The notes beneath the pieces were generated by a model. It was not told the DNA's origin. It ran no database searches and worked only from the letters and a program-made list of their open reading frames with translations. From Corynebacterium sp. MSK041 (GTDB taxonomy: Bacteria; Actinomycetota; Actinomycetes; Mycobacteriales; Mycobacteriaceae), in the NCBI RefSeq assembly GCF_030232265.1, contig NZ_JASPJK010000001.1, positions 124,001 to 188,000 on the forward strand: a DNA stretch of 64,000 nt, written 5' to 3'. Below, in pieces: positions 31,010 to 40,649 of the stretch. Each line of letters opens with the position of its first letter. Positions within the stretch are counted from its first letter, which is position 1. A program made the position numbers and the translations under genes.

Positions 31010-32620
31010 TTAATCGTCCTTCGGGCCAAGTTTCTTGAAGGCCTTCTGCACCTTGGCTAGGGCCTTCGGGTACTTCTTCAGCGCCTTGTCACCGCGCTCA
31101 ACCTCGTGCTGGTAGAGCATGCCGTAGGTGAACGTGTCCTCACCATGACGGCGTGCACGGGCAGTGAACTTCTCCAGCCGCTGCCGGGTAGCCACCGAAT
31201 CCTGATACTCACCGAGGACATCCTGGGCCTTGGCGCAGGCCTTGACGAGTTTCTTCGTGTTCAACTCAGAGGCTTCCGCCGCGACAGCGCAGTACCGCAG
31301 CTTCTTCACTGCCTTGCGTACATCATGGAGGGACTCCGCGCGGTCCTGCCAGGTAGGAGCTTCCTCGGCAGGCTGCTCGACCTGTTCCAGACGAGTGATC
31401 ACGCGTGAGTAGGCGGTAGAGAGGTGCTGGAAAAGGATGTCCGCAGGTGCCACTGAGGGGCTCTCAGTGCCTTCTGTGTTTTCAGCATCATCAGCAATGC
31501 CCGGGACGAGTGGTGGGGTGGCAACGAGGGCATCCAAGTCGTCGAGAAGCTGCAGATAGCGCGACGAATTGAGAGCTTTCACAATGCGTTTGTGGGCGCG
31601 CTCATACTTGCGACGCATGGTGTCGCGGATGCGTGTGACAGCGACGTCCTCAAGCAGGCCGGACGCATCAGCGTCGAGCTGCTCAATCAGGCGTTCCTCG
31701 ATGACCTCCGCATCGCGGGCGCTACCCAACAGGTCAGCGAGCAGTTTCAGTTCGGCTTCAAGGGGACGGACCTGTTCGGCGTCGAGAATGCCTTCGAAGG
31801 TGACCAAGAGACTGCGCAACTCGCGAGTGGCCACGCGCATTTGGTGGACAGAATCCGGCTCATCAGCACGAACCTTCGGGTCCGTGTCCACCAACTTGTT
31901 GCGCTGCGTGCGCAGGGCATCCACGACAACGCGGACAGGGGAATCTGGAGCGAACTGCTCAAGAGCAGAAGAATCCAGGTGAGGCGGAAGGGGTGCATCG
32001 TTGACGGAATCGCCCAGGGCGGTGGAGAGCTTAGACGGGGACTCAGAAACGCGTGCACCTTGGCTCAACAGCAAGGATGTCGCCTCGTGGAGAACGGCTG
32101 CGCCATCCAGCCTTTCGTTGACGGCGGGACTTAATTCCACTTCCCACTCACGCCAAGACGTCTCTTGGCCGCCGGGTAGAAGGGACTGTGCAGTGACTCG
32201 GTCATCACAAAATTCGGCGATGACCTGCCCGTCGGCGCCTAGAAGCAAGGTCTCCGTACGAGTGTTGTCCACACGCGCGATCGGGGCGAGAGCCTCATCC
32301 CGCACGATCGCGCGTACCGCGCTCAGCAGCTCTTGTGGCGGGGTAGTGGCATCACCTAGTGGTGCGTGAAGCTCCGTACGGCCAATATCCCCGGGCAGCT
32401 TGATGTGCCAGCCGTCATCATTGCCACCAGTTCGGCGGCGCAGCGTGATCTTCGCGCGAGTCAGGCGTAGATCCGCAGTGTCGTAGTAGATCGCCGACAG
32501 ATCCTGCTCAACCGGCTCGCCCAAAGACTCAACCGCAGTCAGCTGCGTGAGATCGGGCACGGAAGCGGTGTCATCGACGGCAAACTTGGACTCAACCTCA
32601 AGGAAGGTTTCGGAGCTCAT
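31010..32620 (-). CDS. CYTH and CHAD domain protein
   Basis: A protein of about 536 residues. The N-terminal CYTH domain begins FLEVESKF (the ExExK signature) and should hydrolyse or bind triphosphates. The C-terminal CHAD domain, from about 230, is helical with conserved His/Arg (VHQMRVATRELRSLL; LHDVRKAVKKLRYC) and binds polyphosphate. The pair is common in actinobacteria. ATG 32620 is preferred over 32632: a TATAAA box lies at 32635-32640 and would start transcripts next to 32628. No strong RBS is visible. Role in polyphosphate handling is inferred. Confidence 0.85.
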   Translation of the reverse strand: MSSETFLEVESKFAVDDTASVPDLTQLTAVESLGEPVEQDLSAIYYDTADLRLTRAKITLRRRTGGNDDGWHIKLPGDIGRTELHAPLGDATTPPQELLSAVRAIVRDEALAPIARVDNTRTETLLLGADGQVIAEFCDDRVTAQSLLPGGQETSWREWEVELSPAVNERLDGAAVLHEATSLLLSQGARVSESPSKLSTALGDSVNDAPLPPHLDSSALEQFAPDSPVRVVVDALRTQRNKLVDTDPKVRADEPDSVHQMRVATRELRSLLVTFEGILDAEQVRPLEAELKLLADLLGSARDAEVIEERLIEQLDADASGLLEDVAVTRIRDTMRRKYERAHKRIVKALNSSRYLQLLDDLDALVATPPLVPGIADDAENTEGTESPSVAPADILFQHLSTAYSRVITRLEQVEQPAEEAPTWQDRAESLHDVRKAVKKLRYCAVAAEASELNTKKLVKACAKAQDVLGEYQDSVATRQRLEKFTARARRHGEDTFTYGMLYQHEVERGDKALKKYPKALAKVQKAFKKLGPKDD

Positions 32621-32798
32621 GGGAATGTGCATCCTTTATACGCTGGCGGTGAATAGGGGACACGATCTCGCCGGGCACCGCGGAACCTCACGATGCGGGG
32701 CTCACCACACAGTTTACTCCGCGCACAGGGCTGGGCTAGGCGTACTCAAAAGCACCCGTGTGGCACCCCCAGGTGTGCTTCGTGGGTGCGGTGTTGAT

Positions 32799-32880
32799 GA
32801 GTCGGTTTGACTATCGCGCCACGCAACGCTCGGCGACCTGCGGTTTTGTCCCGTGCGATTCGGAATAGTCAAACCAACTC
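32799..32880. repeat. 82-bp segment with 16-bp terminal inverted repeats upstream of glnA2
   Basis: GAGTCGGTTTGACTAT (32799-32814) and ATAGTCAAACCAACTC (32865-32880) are complementary at 15 of 16 positions, and TTTTT follows the right arm. The whole gap of 410 bases between the CYTH-CHAD gene and glnA2 has no gene. Besides this element it holds smaller GCACCC/GGGTGC inverted repeats near 32751-32787 and the glnA2 promoter. Confidence 0.6.
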
Positions 32881-33030
32881 TTTTTGGGCAGGGGGCGTGT
32901 GTCCGCCTCTGGCACGACGCTGTCGCGGCATTAGGCACAGAAGGCGGCGTTCACCCCACAGGACACATCAGAGGGGCTGCAGCGGTGAACATGCACACTT
33001 CTGACCAAGCTGGAACTACATTGGAAAGGC

Positions 33031-34356
33031 ATGAACAGCCAACAAGAAAACGTCCTGCGCGAGGTTGAGGAGCGGGACATTCGTTTCATCCGTCTGTGGT
33101 TTACCGATTTGTTTGGGTCGTTGAAGACGGTGATGATGTCGCCGGCCGAATTGGAAACGGCGTTTGATGAAGGTGTTGGCTTTGATGGCTCGTCCATTGA
33201 GGGGTTTTCCCGGGTTTCCGAGTCGGATACGCTGCTGCTGCCGGACCCTTCGACGTTCCAGCCGTTGCCGTTTGATGCGGAGGATGGGCTGCAGACGGCG
33301 CGGATGTTCTGCGATATTTCCATGCCGGATGGCAAGCCGTTGTATGCGGATCCGCGTCAGGTGTTGCGCCGTCAACTCAACAAGGCAGCAGAAGCCGGTT
33401 TTGAGTGCGTGGCCAGCCCGGAGATTGAGTTTTTTGCGCTGACGGGTGGGGAGGATCCCCGGCCGGTGGATGATGGCGGTTATTTTGATCAGGCGAAGCA
33501 GAATGCGGCGCCGAGGTTCCGCAGACAAGCAATTTCAGCGCTTGAGTACATGGGCATTGCTACAGAGTTCTCCCACCATGAGGGCTCGCCGGGGCAGCAG
33601 GAGATTGATCTGCGGCACACGGATGCGCTGACGATGGCGGATAACATCATTGCGTTCCGTTATGTGGTGAAGACGGTGGCGGAGGCGAACGGTATTCTTG
33701 CCACCTTCATGCCTAAGCCTTTCCGTGAGCACAATGGTTCGGCGATGCACACGCACTTCTCTCTCTTCGAGGGTGAGGAGAATGCGTTCCATGATCCGGA
33801 TGATGAATATTCGCTGTCCACGACGGCGCGCCAGTTCATCGCGGGTGTGATCGCGCATGCGAATGAGATCTCCGCGGTGACTAATCAGTGGGTGAACTCG
33901 TACAAGCGCCTCCAGTTCGGGTCGGAGGCGCCGACCGCAGCAACGTGGGGCGTGTCCAACCGTTCCGCGATGGTGCGGGTGCCCACGTATCGCCTGCACA
34001 AGAGTGCTTCTCGACGCATTGAGGTCCGCACCATCGACTCCGCCGCGAACCCGTACCTGGCTTTCGCTGCGATCTTTGCGGCCGGACTGGACGGCATTGA
34101 GAAGGGCCTTGAACTGGGTGAGCCCGCGGTGGATGACGTGTTCGCGCTCACCCGACGGGAGCGGCGTGCGATGGGCTATAAGGATTTGCCGGGCTCCCTC
34201 GATGAGGCTCTGCGCGCATTGGAAAAGTCCGAGTTCATGGCGGAGGTACTGGGCGAGCAGGTCTTTGAATTCTTCCTGCGTTCCAAGTGGGATGAGTGGC
34301 ATGCCTACGAGGATCAGATCACTCCGTGGGAACTGGCTAACAACCTCAACCTCTAA
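33031..34356 (+). CDS. glnA2: Glutamine synthetase-like protein GlnA2
   Basis: A 441-residue GSI-type enzyme. The catalytic signatures are DGSSIEGF, the ATP loop KPFREHNGSAMHTHFSLF and PTAATWGVSNRSAMVRVP. The tyrosine that GlnE adenylylates in GlnA1 (NLYDLP type) is replaced: the local sequence is MGYKDLPGSL, so this form is probably not adenylylated. In C. glutamicum GlnA2 has no clear role in ammonium assimilation. It forms an operon with glnE, seven bases downstream. GGAAAGG precedes the ATG. Confidence 0.92.
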   Translation: MNSQQENVLREVEERDIRFIRLWFTDLFGSLKTVMMSPAELETAFDEGVGFDGSSIEGFSRVSESDTLLLPDPSTFQPLPFDAEDGLQTARMFCDISMPDGKPLYADPRQVLRRQLNKAAEAGFECVASPEIEFFALTGGEDPRPVDDGGYFDQAKQNAAPRFRRQAISALEYMGIATEFSHHEGSPGQQEIDLRHTDALTMADNIIAFRYVVKTVAEANGILATFMPKPFREHNGSAMHTHFSLFEGEENAFHDPDDEYSLSTTARQFIAGVIAHANEISAVTNQWVNSYKRLQFGSEAPTAATWGVSNRSAMVRVPTYRLHKSASRRIEVRTIDSAANPYLAFAAIFAAGLDGIEKGLELGEPAVDDVFALTRRERRAMGYKDLPGSLDEALRALEKSEFMAEVLGEQVFEFFLRSKWDEWHAYEDQITPWELANNLNL

Positions 34357-34368
34357 GACAGGATGAAT

Positions 34369-37300
34369 ATGGCGCGCACGAAGTCTCCTTCACCAGCTCA
34401 ATTGGCCTTGACCGGAAAAACCGCAGCAGAGGATTTGGAGCGGCTGGGCTGGAGTGACAATGACGTGCTGTACACCCTCGGCGGATCCGGCAACCCGGAT
34501 ATCACGCTGAACACGGCTTTTCGCCTGGCGGAGGCGTTGGACGACAAGTACGAGGAGCTGCGCCAAGCGCTTATCAGTGATGAGGTGCTGCGCGTCCGCC
34601 TCTTTGCCTTGTTGGGCGGGTCGACGGCCTTGGGGGACCACCTGGTGGCGCACCCGGAGGAATGGAAGCTGCTGGCGGAGCCGCTGCCGACCAGGGGTGA
34701 GATCTTCCAGATCATGTTGGGCGCGGTTGATGCACAGCCGGAACCGGGGGATCCCACTGCCAACGCAGATTTGGACCAGCCCGGCACCTACCGCGCAGCC
34801 ATCACGGGCACAGACGCAAAGAAGATTCTGAAGAGCACGTATCGCACGCTGGTCATGCGTGTAGCAGCGGCGGATCTCGCTGGAACGTACTCCGCCTTCA
34901 AAGGCTACGGCGCCGACCAGCCGGTCTTAAGCTACAGCGAGGTCACGGAACTGCTCACCACCATTGCGGATGCGGCGCTGACCGCAGCGCTGGCTGTGGC
35001 GGTGCGTTCGGTGTGCGGGGATGACCCGATGAATGGGAAGCTGGCCGTCATCGCGATGGGTAAGTGCGGTGCGCGGGAGCTGAACTACATCTCCGATGTG
35101 GATGTCATTTTCGTTGCGGAGCCGGCGGATGCGCAGGCGACGAAGGTGGCTAGCGAGTTTACGTCGATAGGCACTGCTGCCTTCTTTGACGTGGACCCGA
35201 ACCTGCGGCCGGAAGGCAAGTCTGGCGCGCTGGTGCGCACGCTGGAATCCCATGAGACTTATTACAAGCGCTGGGCGGAAACGTGGGAGTTCCAGGCGCT
35301 GCTGAAAGCCCGCCCGATGACGGGTGACATGGAGTTGGGGCAGGCCTACCGGGAAAAACTGAAGCCGATGGTGTGGGAGTCCTCCCAGCGAGACTCCTTC
35401 GTGGAGGACGTGCAGGCGATGCGTCGCCGTGTGCTGTCGAATGTGCCGGAAGATATGCGTTCGCGTGAGCTCAAGCTCGGTCAGGGTGGCCTGCGCGATG
35501 TGGAATTCGCCGTGCAGCTTTTGCAGCTGGTGCATGGGCGTATCGACGCTGCCTTGCGCACTAAAAACACCATCGAATCCATCCAGGCTCTCTCGGATGG
35601 AGGCTACATTGGCCGTGAAGATGCCGTGCACCTCATCGAGGCGTATGAGTTTTTGCGGCTGCTGGAACACCGCCTTCAGCTGCACCGCTTCCGCCGCACG
35701 CACACGCTGCCGGAAGACGATGATGCACCAAGCCGCCGTTGGTTGGCACTGACCTCTGGTTTTATCTCCTCACCGACCCTGTCCGCGGTGGATGAGATGG
35801 ATGCGCGGCTGAAAGCTGAGCGCAAGAAGATTTCGGACCTGCACTCGCGGTTGTTCTACCGCCCGCTGTTGAATTCGATTGCGGGGATGAGTGTGGGGGA
35901 GGCGTCGCTAAGCAAAGATGCGGCGATTGAACAGCTCAAGGCGCTGGGGTACACGCACCCCACGCGTGCCTACCAGCACCTGTCCGCGCTGGTGAAGGGT
36001 ACTTCGCGCAAGGCGAAGCTGCAGGCGATTCTGCTGCCCACACTGCTGGTGTGGCTAGGGGAGACCGCGGACCCGGATGCCGGTTTGCTCAACTACCGCA
36101 AGCTGTCTGATGCCGCGCAGGATCGCTCGTGGTTCTTGCGCATGCTTCGGGACGAAGGAGTGGTCGGCGAACGCCTCATGCACATCCTGGGCACATCCCC
36201 CTATGCGGCGAACCTGATCATTTCCGCGCCCGATGTAGTCAAGCAGCTCGGTGATGGTGCAACACAGCCGAAGCTGCTCGATCCGGAGCCGGACCGGGTG
36301 TACAAGGCATTGATCGCGGCAGCGAAACGTCATGCCGACCCGGATAAGGCAGTCAGCGTTGCGCGCTCCCTGCGTCGCGCGGAGCTTGCCCGCATTGCTT
36401 CCGCGGACCTGCTGGGCATGATGGATGTGCGCGAGGTGTGCGACCAGCTGTCCTGGGTGTGGAACGCCGTGCTCGAGGCAGGCCTGCGAGCAGAAGTTCA
36501 TGCGGACCTGCTGGAACGCGGGGTGGAAGAACCTTTGGCCCGCATCGCTGTCATCGGTATGGGGCGCCTCGGTGGTGCGGAGCTGGGCTATGGCTCAGAC
36601 GCAGATGTGATGATCGTGGCTGAGCCCAGCGAGGGCGTGGATGAAGTGGAAGCGCTGGCCTGGGCTGCCAAGATCATTGATCAATTGCGGAAGCGCCTAT
36701 CCAAGCCGTCCGGTGATCCGCCACTGGAGGTTGATCTGGGGCTGCGGCCGGAAGGTCGTTCTGGTGCGGTGGTGCGCACGATTGCGTCCTACAAGCGCTA
36801 CTACCAAGAGTGGGGTGAGGTGTGGGAGCGCCAAGCGCTGCTGCGCGCCACCTACATCGCTGGTGACACGCAGGTGGGGGAGGAATTCCTGCACAGCATC
36901 GACCCATTCCGTTACCCCGATGGGGGTGCGAGTGAATCGGATATTCGTGAGATTCGCCGTATGAAGGCTCGCGTGGACAATGAGCGCCTGCCACGCAATG
37001 CGGACCGTGCAACCCACACGAAGTTGGGGCGTGGCGCGCTGACAGATATTGAGTGGACGGTGCAGCTGCTCACCATGATGCACGCCCACACCTACCCGCA
37101 GCTCCACAACACTTCGACGCTGGAGGTACTGGACTTCCTCGTCACGGATGCCGCTGCTGACATCATTGCCCCCGCACAGGCCTGCACGCTGACGGACGCC
37201 TGGTTGCTGGCCACAGCAGCACGCAACGCATTGGTCTTGGTCACCGGCAAGCGCATCGATCAGTTGCCTGGCCCGGGTGCTCAACTCAACCAGGTAGCCG

Positions 37301-37428
37301 GTGCAGCCGGATATGACCCACATGATGCGCAAGCGTTCCTCGACCACTATCTGAAGGTGACCCGCCGGGCTCACCGCATCGTGGAAGAAGTGTTCTGGGG
37401 TGAAGAGCCGTCTTTTGAGTACGACTAA
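34369..37428 (+). CDS. glnE: Glutamine synthetase adenylyltransferase GlnE
   Basis: A protein of about 1019 residues with two nucleotidyltransferase domains. The N-terminal domain, deadenylylating, contains GMGKCGARELNYISDVDVIF near residue 240. The C-terminal domain, adenylylating, contains GMGRLGGAELGYGSDADVM near 740. Both keep the Asp-x-Asp metal pair. It adds or removes AMP on GlnA1 in response to nitrogen state. ATG 34369 is chosen because ACAGGA lies five bases upstream; ATG 34363 is inside that element. The gene follows glnA2, as in other corynebacteria. Confidence 0.95.
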   Translation: MARTKSPSPAQLALTGKTAAEDLERLGWSDNDVLYTLGGSGNPDITLNTAFRLAEALDDKYEELRQALISDEVLRVRLFALLGGSTALGDHLVAHPEEWKLLAEPLPTRGEIFQIMLGAVDAQPEPGDPTANADLDQPGTYRAAITGTDAKKILKSTYRTLVMRVAAADLAGTYSAFKGYGADQPVLSYSEVTELLTTIADAALTAALAVAVRSVCGDDPMNGKLAVIAMGKCGARELNYISDVDVIFVAEPADAQATKVASEFTSIGTAAFFDVDPNLRPEGKSGALVRTLESHETYYKRWAETWEFQALLKARPMTGDMELGQAYREKLKPMVWESSQRDSFVEDVQAMRRRVLSNVPEDMRSRELKLGQGGLRDVEFAVQLLQLVHGRIDAALRTKNTIESIQALSDGGYIGREDAVHLIEAYEFLRLLEHRLQLHRFRRTHTLPEDDDAPSRRWLALTSGFISSPTLSAVDEMDARLKAERKKISDLHSRLFYRPLLNSIAGMSVGEASLSKDAAIEQLKALGYTHPTRAYQHLSALVKGTSRKAKLQAILLPTLLVWLGETADPDAGLLNYRKLSDAAQDRSWFLRMLRDEGVVGERLMHILGTSPYAANLIISAPDVVKQLGDGATQPKLLDPEPDRVYKALIAAAKRHADPDKAVSVARSLRRAELARIASADLLGMMDVREVCDQLSWVWNAVLEAGLRAEVHADLLERGVEEPLARIAVIGMGRLGGAELGYGSDADVMIVAEPSEGVDEVEALAWAAKIIDQLRKRLSKPSGDPPLEVDLGLRPEGRSGAVVRTIASYKRYYQEWGEVWERQALLRATYIAGDTQVGEEFLHSIDPFRYPDGGASESDIREIRRMKARVDNERLPRNADRATHTKLGRGALTDIEWTVQLLTMMHAHTYPQLHNTSTLEVLDFLVTDAAADIIAPAQACTLTDAWLLATAARNALVLVTGKRIDQLPGPGAQLNQVAGAAGYDPHDAQAFLDHYLKVTRRAHRIVEEVFWGEEPSFEYD

Positions 37429-37488
37429 CTTCGGCTGAGATTGGCGAGCTCCGGGGACGGTGTGCCCAAAGGTGTGATCCAGGCACGC

Positions 37489-37494
37489 TAGACT
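37489..37494 (+). promoter_or_regulatory. -10 box for a leaderless thrC transcript
   Basis: TAGACT ends 7 bases before GTG 37502 with no Shine-Dalgarno between. The same box and spacing occur before the nif3-like and NUDIX genes. Confidence 0.55.
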
Positions 37495-37501
37495 CCTAGG
37501 G

Positions 37502-38962
37502 GTGGATTACATCTCAACGCGTGATACGACGAAGACCCCGCAGAAGTTCACCGACATTCTGCTGTCCGGACTAGCCCCCGACGGCGGACTGTATGTGCCG
37601 GTTGCGTACCCGCGCATTACAGAGGAGAAACTGGCCGAGTGGCGCGAAGTCCTCGCCGACGGCGGCTACCCGGCCCTGGCCGCTGAGGTAGTCAAGCTCT
37701 TTGTTAGCGATATCCCGCCGGCGAAGGTTGAGGAGCTCACCGCCGCTGCTTACCGCACCCCGGTGTTTAGCACCGAAGAGATCGTCCCCGTCACCGCGCT
37801 CGAAGACGGCATCTACCTTGCGCACCTGTCCGAAGGCCCCACGGCTGCGTTCAAGGACATGGCCATGCAGTTGCTCGGCGAGCTCTTCGAGTTTGAGCTG
37901 GCGCGCCGGGAGGAAACCCTCAACATTTTGGGTGCTACCTCCGGCGATACTGGCTCGTCTGCGGAGTACGCTATGCGTGGCCGCGACAACATCAACGTGT
38001 TCATGCTCACCCCAGCTGGCCGCATGACCCCGTTCCAGCAGGCTCAAATGTTTGGCCTGGATGAGCCGAACATCTTCAACATCGCGCTCGATGGCGTTTT
38101 CGACGACTGCCAGGACGTAGTCAAGGAAGTCAACGCCGATGCGGCCTTCAAGTCCAAGCACCACATCGGTGCCGTGAACTCCATCAACTGGGCACGTTTG
38201 TTGGCGCAGACGATTTACTACATTTCCTCCTACATCAAGCTCACATCGCCGCCAGCTCCGGGGCAGGAGCCGCAGCAGGTGTCCTTCTGCGTGCCCACCG
38301 GCAACTTCGGCGACATTTGCGCTGGCCATATTGCGAAGCAGATGGGTCTGCCCATTGACAAGCTCATCGTGGCCACGAATGAGAATGACGTGCTCCATGA
38401 GTTCTTCAGCTCCGGGCAGTACCGTCCGCGTTCCTCCGCGGAAACACATGCAACGTCCTCGCCGTCGATGGATATTTCCCGCGCATCCAACTTTGAGCGC
38501 TTCATCTTTGATGTGCTGGACCGCGACGCAGCAAAGACCAAGGATCTCTTCGGTATGCAGGTCAAGGCCGGAGGCTTTGAGCTTAACGACGACGTGATGG
38601 CTGAGATTCGCAACACGTACGGCTTCCTATCCGGCCGTTCCACGCACGCCGATCGCATTGCGACGATCCGTGAGACCCACACCAACCAGTCCACCCTCAT
38701 CGACCCGCACACCGCTGACGGTGTCTTCGTTGCCCGTGGCCTCAAGGATCAGGTGGACACCCCGATCGTGGTTTTGGAGACTGCGCTGCCGGTGAAGTTC
38801 TCCGAAACGATCGTCGAAGCAACTGGCCAGGAGCCGGACGTGCCGGAGCGTTTCGCTGGCATCATGGATGCGGACCGCCACGTGGTAGATATGCCCAATG
38901 ACGCTGAAGCTGTCAAGGAGTACATTGCCAGCATCGACGGCAACGGTGGTACGGGTAACTAA
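37502..38962 (+). CDS. thrC: Threonine synthase
   Basis: A 486-residue PLP enzyme that converts phosphohomoserine and water into threonine. The PLP lysine is Lys118 in AAFKDMAMQ. GATSGDTGSSAEYAM and the phosphate-binding CVPTGNFGDICAGH are characteristic of the class 2 (yeast/E. coli-type) enzyme. The N-terminus (MDYISTRDTTKTPQKF) matches corynebacterial ThrC. The start is GTG 37502 with a leaderless-type promoter. It lies apart from hom-thrB, as in C. glutamicum. Confidence 0.96.
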   Translation: MDYISTRDTTKTPQKFTDILLSGLAPDGGLYVPVAYPRITEEKLAEWREVLADGGYPALAAEVVKLFVSDIPPAKVEELTAAAYRTPVFSTEEIVPVTALEDGIYLAHLSEGPTAAFKDMAMQLLGELFEFELARREETLNILGATSGDTGSSAEYAMRGRDNINVFMLTPAGRMTPFQQAQMFGLDEPNIFNIALDGVFDDCQDVVKEVNADAAFKSKHHIGAVNSINWARLLAQTIYYISSYIKLTSPPAPGQEPQQVSFCVPTGNFGDICAGHIAKQMGLPIDKLIVATNENDVLHEFFSSGQYRPRSSAETHATSSPSMDISRASNFERFIFDVLDRDAAKTKDLFGMQVKAGGFELNDDVMAEIRNTYGFLSGRSTHADRIATIRETHTNQSTLIDPHTADGVFVARGLKDQVDTPIVVLETALPVKFSETIVEATGQEPDVPERFAGIMDADRHVVDMPNDAEAVKEYIASIDGNGGTGN

Positions 38963-38971
38963 GGAGCGACC

Positions 38972-39103
38972 ATGGCACAGGAACAATTTGCTGGCCCCGA
39001 GCACTACGTAGAGTTCGACCCAGAGAAATTCATCCGCGACCTGAAGATCCAGAACGATCTGAAGGACGAGGATGAAGCAACCACGGATTCTTCTGAGTCC
39101 TAA
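38972..39103 (+). CDS. Small acidic hypothetical protein after thrC
   Basis: A 43-residue ORF beginning MAQEQFAGPEHYVEFDPEKF and ending in acidic, Ser-rich sequence. AAGGAG lies 6-11 bases upstream of the ATG and the gap to thrC is nine bases, which argues for a genuine, co-transcribed gene. Similar short proteins follow thrC in related genomes as far as I recall, but I assign no function. Confidence 0.55.
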   Translation: MAQEQFAGPEHYVEFDPEKFIRDLKIQNDLKDEDEATTDSSES

Positions 39104-39114
39104 GATCCTCCTTC

Positions 39115-40083
39115 ATGCACTCACAGTTCCCGCCCGAGCAGTACCCGCTGCCCGATGATGAGTATCAACCCAGAAGGGGAGATGGTTCCACATTCTGGGC
39201 GGCCATGGTGGTCATTGTCAGCTTTGTTGTGGCTGCAGTGGTCTACCTGGGTGTGACCACATCGCAGTATCCGACGCTGACGGTGGAAGAGCGCCAAGAG
39301 CGCGAAGGAGTACAAACGCCGGGGGCACCCCCAGCTGATCCAGCTGGGGGAACAGTGATTCAGGTGCCTACCTTCGCACTGTGGGCGCCAGGCACCAAGA
39401 TCCAGTCCACGGACCACTACCCACAAGCCGGGGAATCATTCACTGCGCAGTCGTGCACCGTCGCATTCAGCTTCAGTTCTGCGGACGGCCGGAATTTTGC
39501 TGTGACCGCGGGACACTGTGGCCGTGAAGGAGATCTGGTGTGGCCCACCACCGCCGAGACAGCAGCTGATTACGCAGTCGAGGCCGGCCGTTTTATTTAT
39601 TCGGGTCTGTACAGCGAAGGCAATGATGGTGTTGACGTAGGCATCATTGAGATCACGGATCCCAACCGCTACATGGATCTGGTGGGCGCCCCGATCCCCA
39701 CTGCCATCTATGGCGGTGCACTGTCGCGTGAGGATCCCATTTGTAAAACCGGTGGAACCACGGGATATACCTGCGGTGTGTTTGAAGATAGTGGCCGCGT
39801 GCAGCTCATCCGCACCGAAGCAGAAGGGGAGCGCGAAACCTACGGGGATATTGGTCACCTGTGTGCCTCACCCGGTGATTCGGGTGGTCCCGTGTTCCAT
39901 GAGATCAATGGCCGCGCCACCATCATCGGTGTCGTCTCCGGCACTGAAGCGGAGCGAGCTGAAGAATCATGCGAGCTGCCTGATTCCCACATGAGGCTCA
40001 TGTCTTATGCCAACTATGAGCAGGTTATGGCTGTGATCAATCGCGTTGTCCCCGATGCCCAATTCGAGGAACAAACCTGGTAA
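39115..40083 (+). CDS. Membrane-anchored trypsin-like serine protease
   Basis: A 322-residue chymotrypsin-fold protease. A cytoplasmic N-terminus is followed by one transmembrane segment (27-47), so the enzyme is displayed outside. The triad is His134 (TAGHCG), Asp174 (VDVGII) and Ser256 (GDSGGP). Two Cys pairs are likely. A palindromic CCCCCAGCTG-AT-CAGCTGGGGG-like stretch near 39333 codes for PADPAGG. No RBS is evident before ATG 39115 and TAAGAT lies 8 bases upstream, so it may be leaderless. Substrate unknown. Confidence 0.85.
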   Translation: MHSQFPPEQYPLPDDEYQPRRGDGSTFWAAMVVIVSFVVAAVVYLGVTTSQYPTLTVEERQEREGVQTPGAPPADPAGGTVIQVPTFALWAPGTKIQSTDHYPQAGESFTAQSCTVAFSFSSADGRNFAVTAGHCGREGDLVWPTTAETAADYAVEAGRFIYSGLYSEGNDGVDVGIIEITDPNRYMDLVGAPIPTAIYGGALSREDPICKTGGTTGYTCGVFEDSGRVQLIRTEAEGERETYGDIGHLCASPGDSGGPVFHEINGRATIIGVVSGTEAERAEESCELPDSHMRLMSYANYEQVMAVINRVVPDAQFEEQTW

Positions 40084-40108
40084 CTACATCGCTGCCCTCG
40101 TGACGACG

Positions 40109-40114
40109 TAGACT
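40109..40114 (+). promoter_or_regulatory. -10 box of the NUDIX-GH25 operon
   Basis: TAGACT ends 7 bases before ATG 40122, the same arrangement as before thrC and the nif3-like gene. Confidence 0.55.
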
Positions 40115-40121
40115 CGGCCCC

Positions 40122-40649
40122 ATGCCTATCCCAGAGTTCATCGTGGAAACCCGGAAGAAAATTGGAACGGATCTGATGTGGATCCCGGCTGTATCCGCCA
40201 TTGTGCTGCGAGACTCAACCGATGACTCCCCGTGGGCTGTGCCCGAGGTGCTCCTTGTCCAACGCGCGGATAACGGTGCGTGGACCCCCGTCACAGGTAT
40301 CTGCGATCCGGGGGAGGAGCCCCACGATGCTGCTGTGCGTGAGGTGCGCGAGGAAACCGGCTTGGACGTTACACCGGCTGCTTTGCTGGGCGCGGGCGCA
40401 ATTGGGCCGATCGTTCACGCGAACGGTGACAATGCTTCCTACATGTCCGTGGCCATCCGCTTGGAGGCCACCGACCCGTCCGCGGTGCCTTTCGTGGCTG
40501 ATGATGAATCGAGTGACGTTGGCTGGTTCTCCATCGCCCACATGCCGGTGACTGACCCGAAGTGGCGTCTTGTCATCGCTGATGCGATTGCACAACGTAA
40601 ACACCCTGCTAATTTCACGCCGCGCATGGGGTTTGCCAAGCGCTCATGA
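40122..40649 (+). CDS. NUDIX hydrolase
   Basis: A 175-residue hydrolase with a complete Nudix box, GICDPGEEPHDAAVREVREETGLD-like (Gx5Ex7REUxEExGU), near residues 62-85. It would hydrolyse a nucleoside diphosphate derivative with Mg. Substrate unknown. The leaderless-type promoter is upstream and the last four bases overlap the GH25 gene, so the two are translationally coupled. Confidence 0.9.
   Translation: MPIPEFIVETRKKIGTDLMWIPAVSAIVLRDSTDDSPWAVPEVLLVQRADNGAWTPVTGICDPGEEPHDAAVREVREETGLDVTPAALLGAGAIGPIVHANGDNASYMSVAIRLEATDPSAVPFVADDESSDVGWFSIAHMPVTDPKWRLVIADAIAQRKHPANFTPRMGFAKRS

Noticed and set aside
39330..39356. Palindrome CCCCCAGCTG...CAGCTGGGGG as terminator
   Set aside because: It lies inside the protease coding sequence, and the frame continues through it with a normal protease domain.
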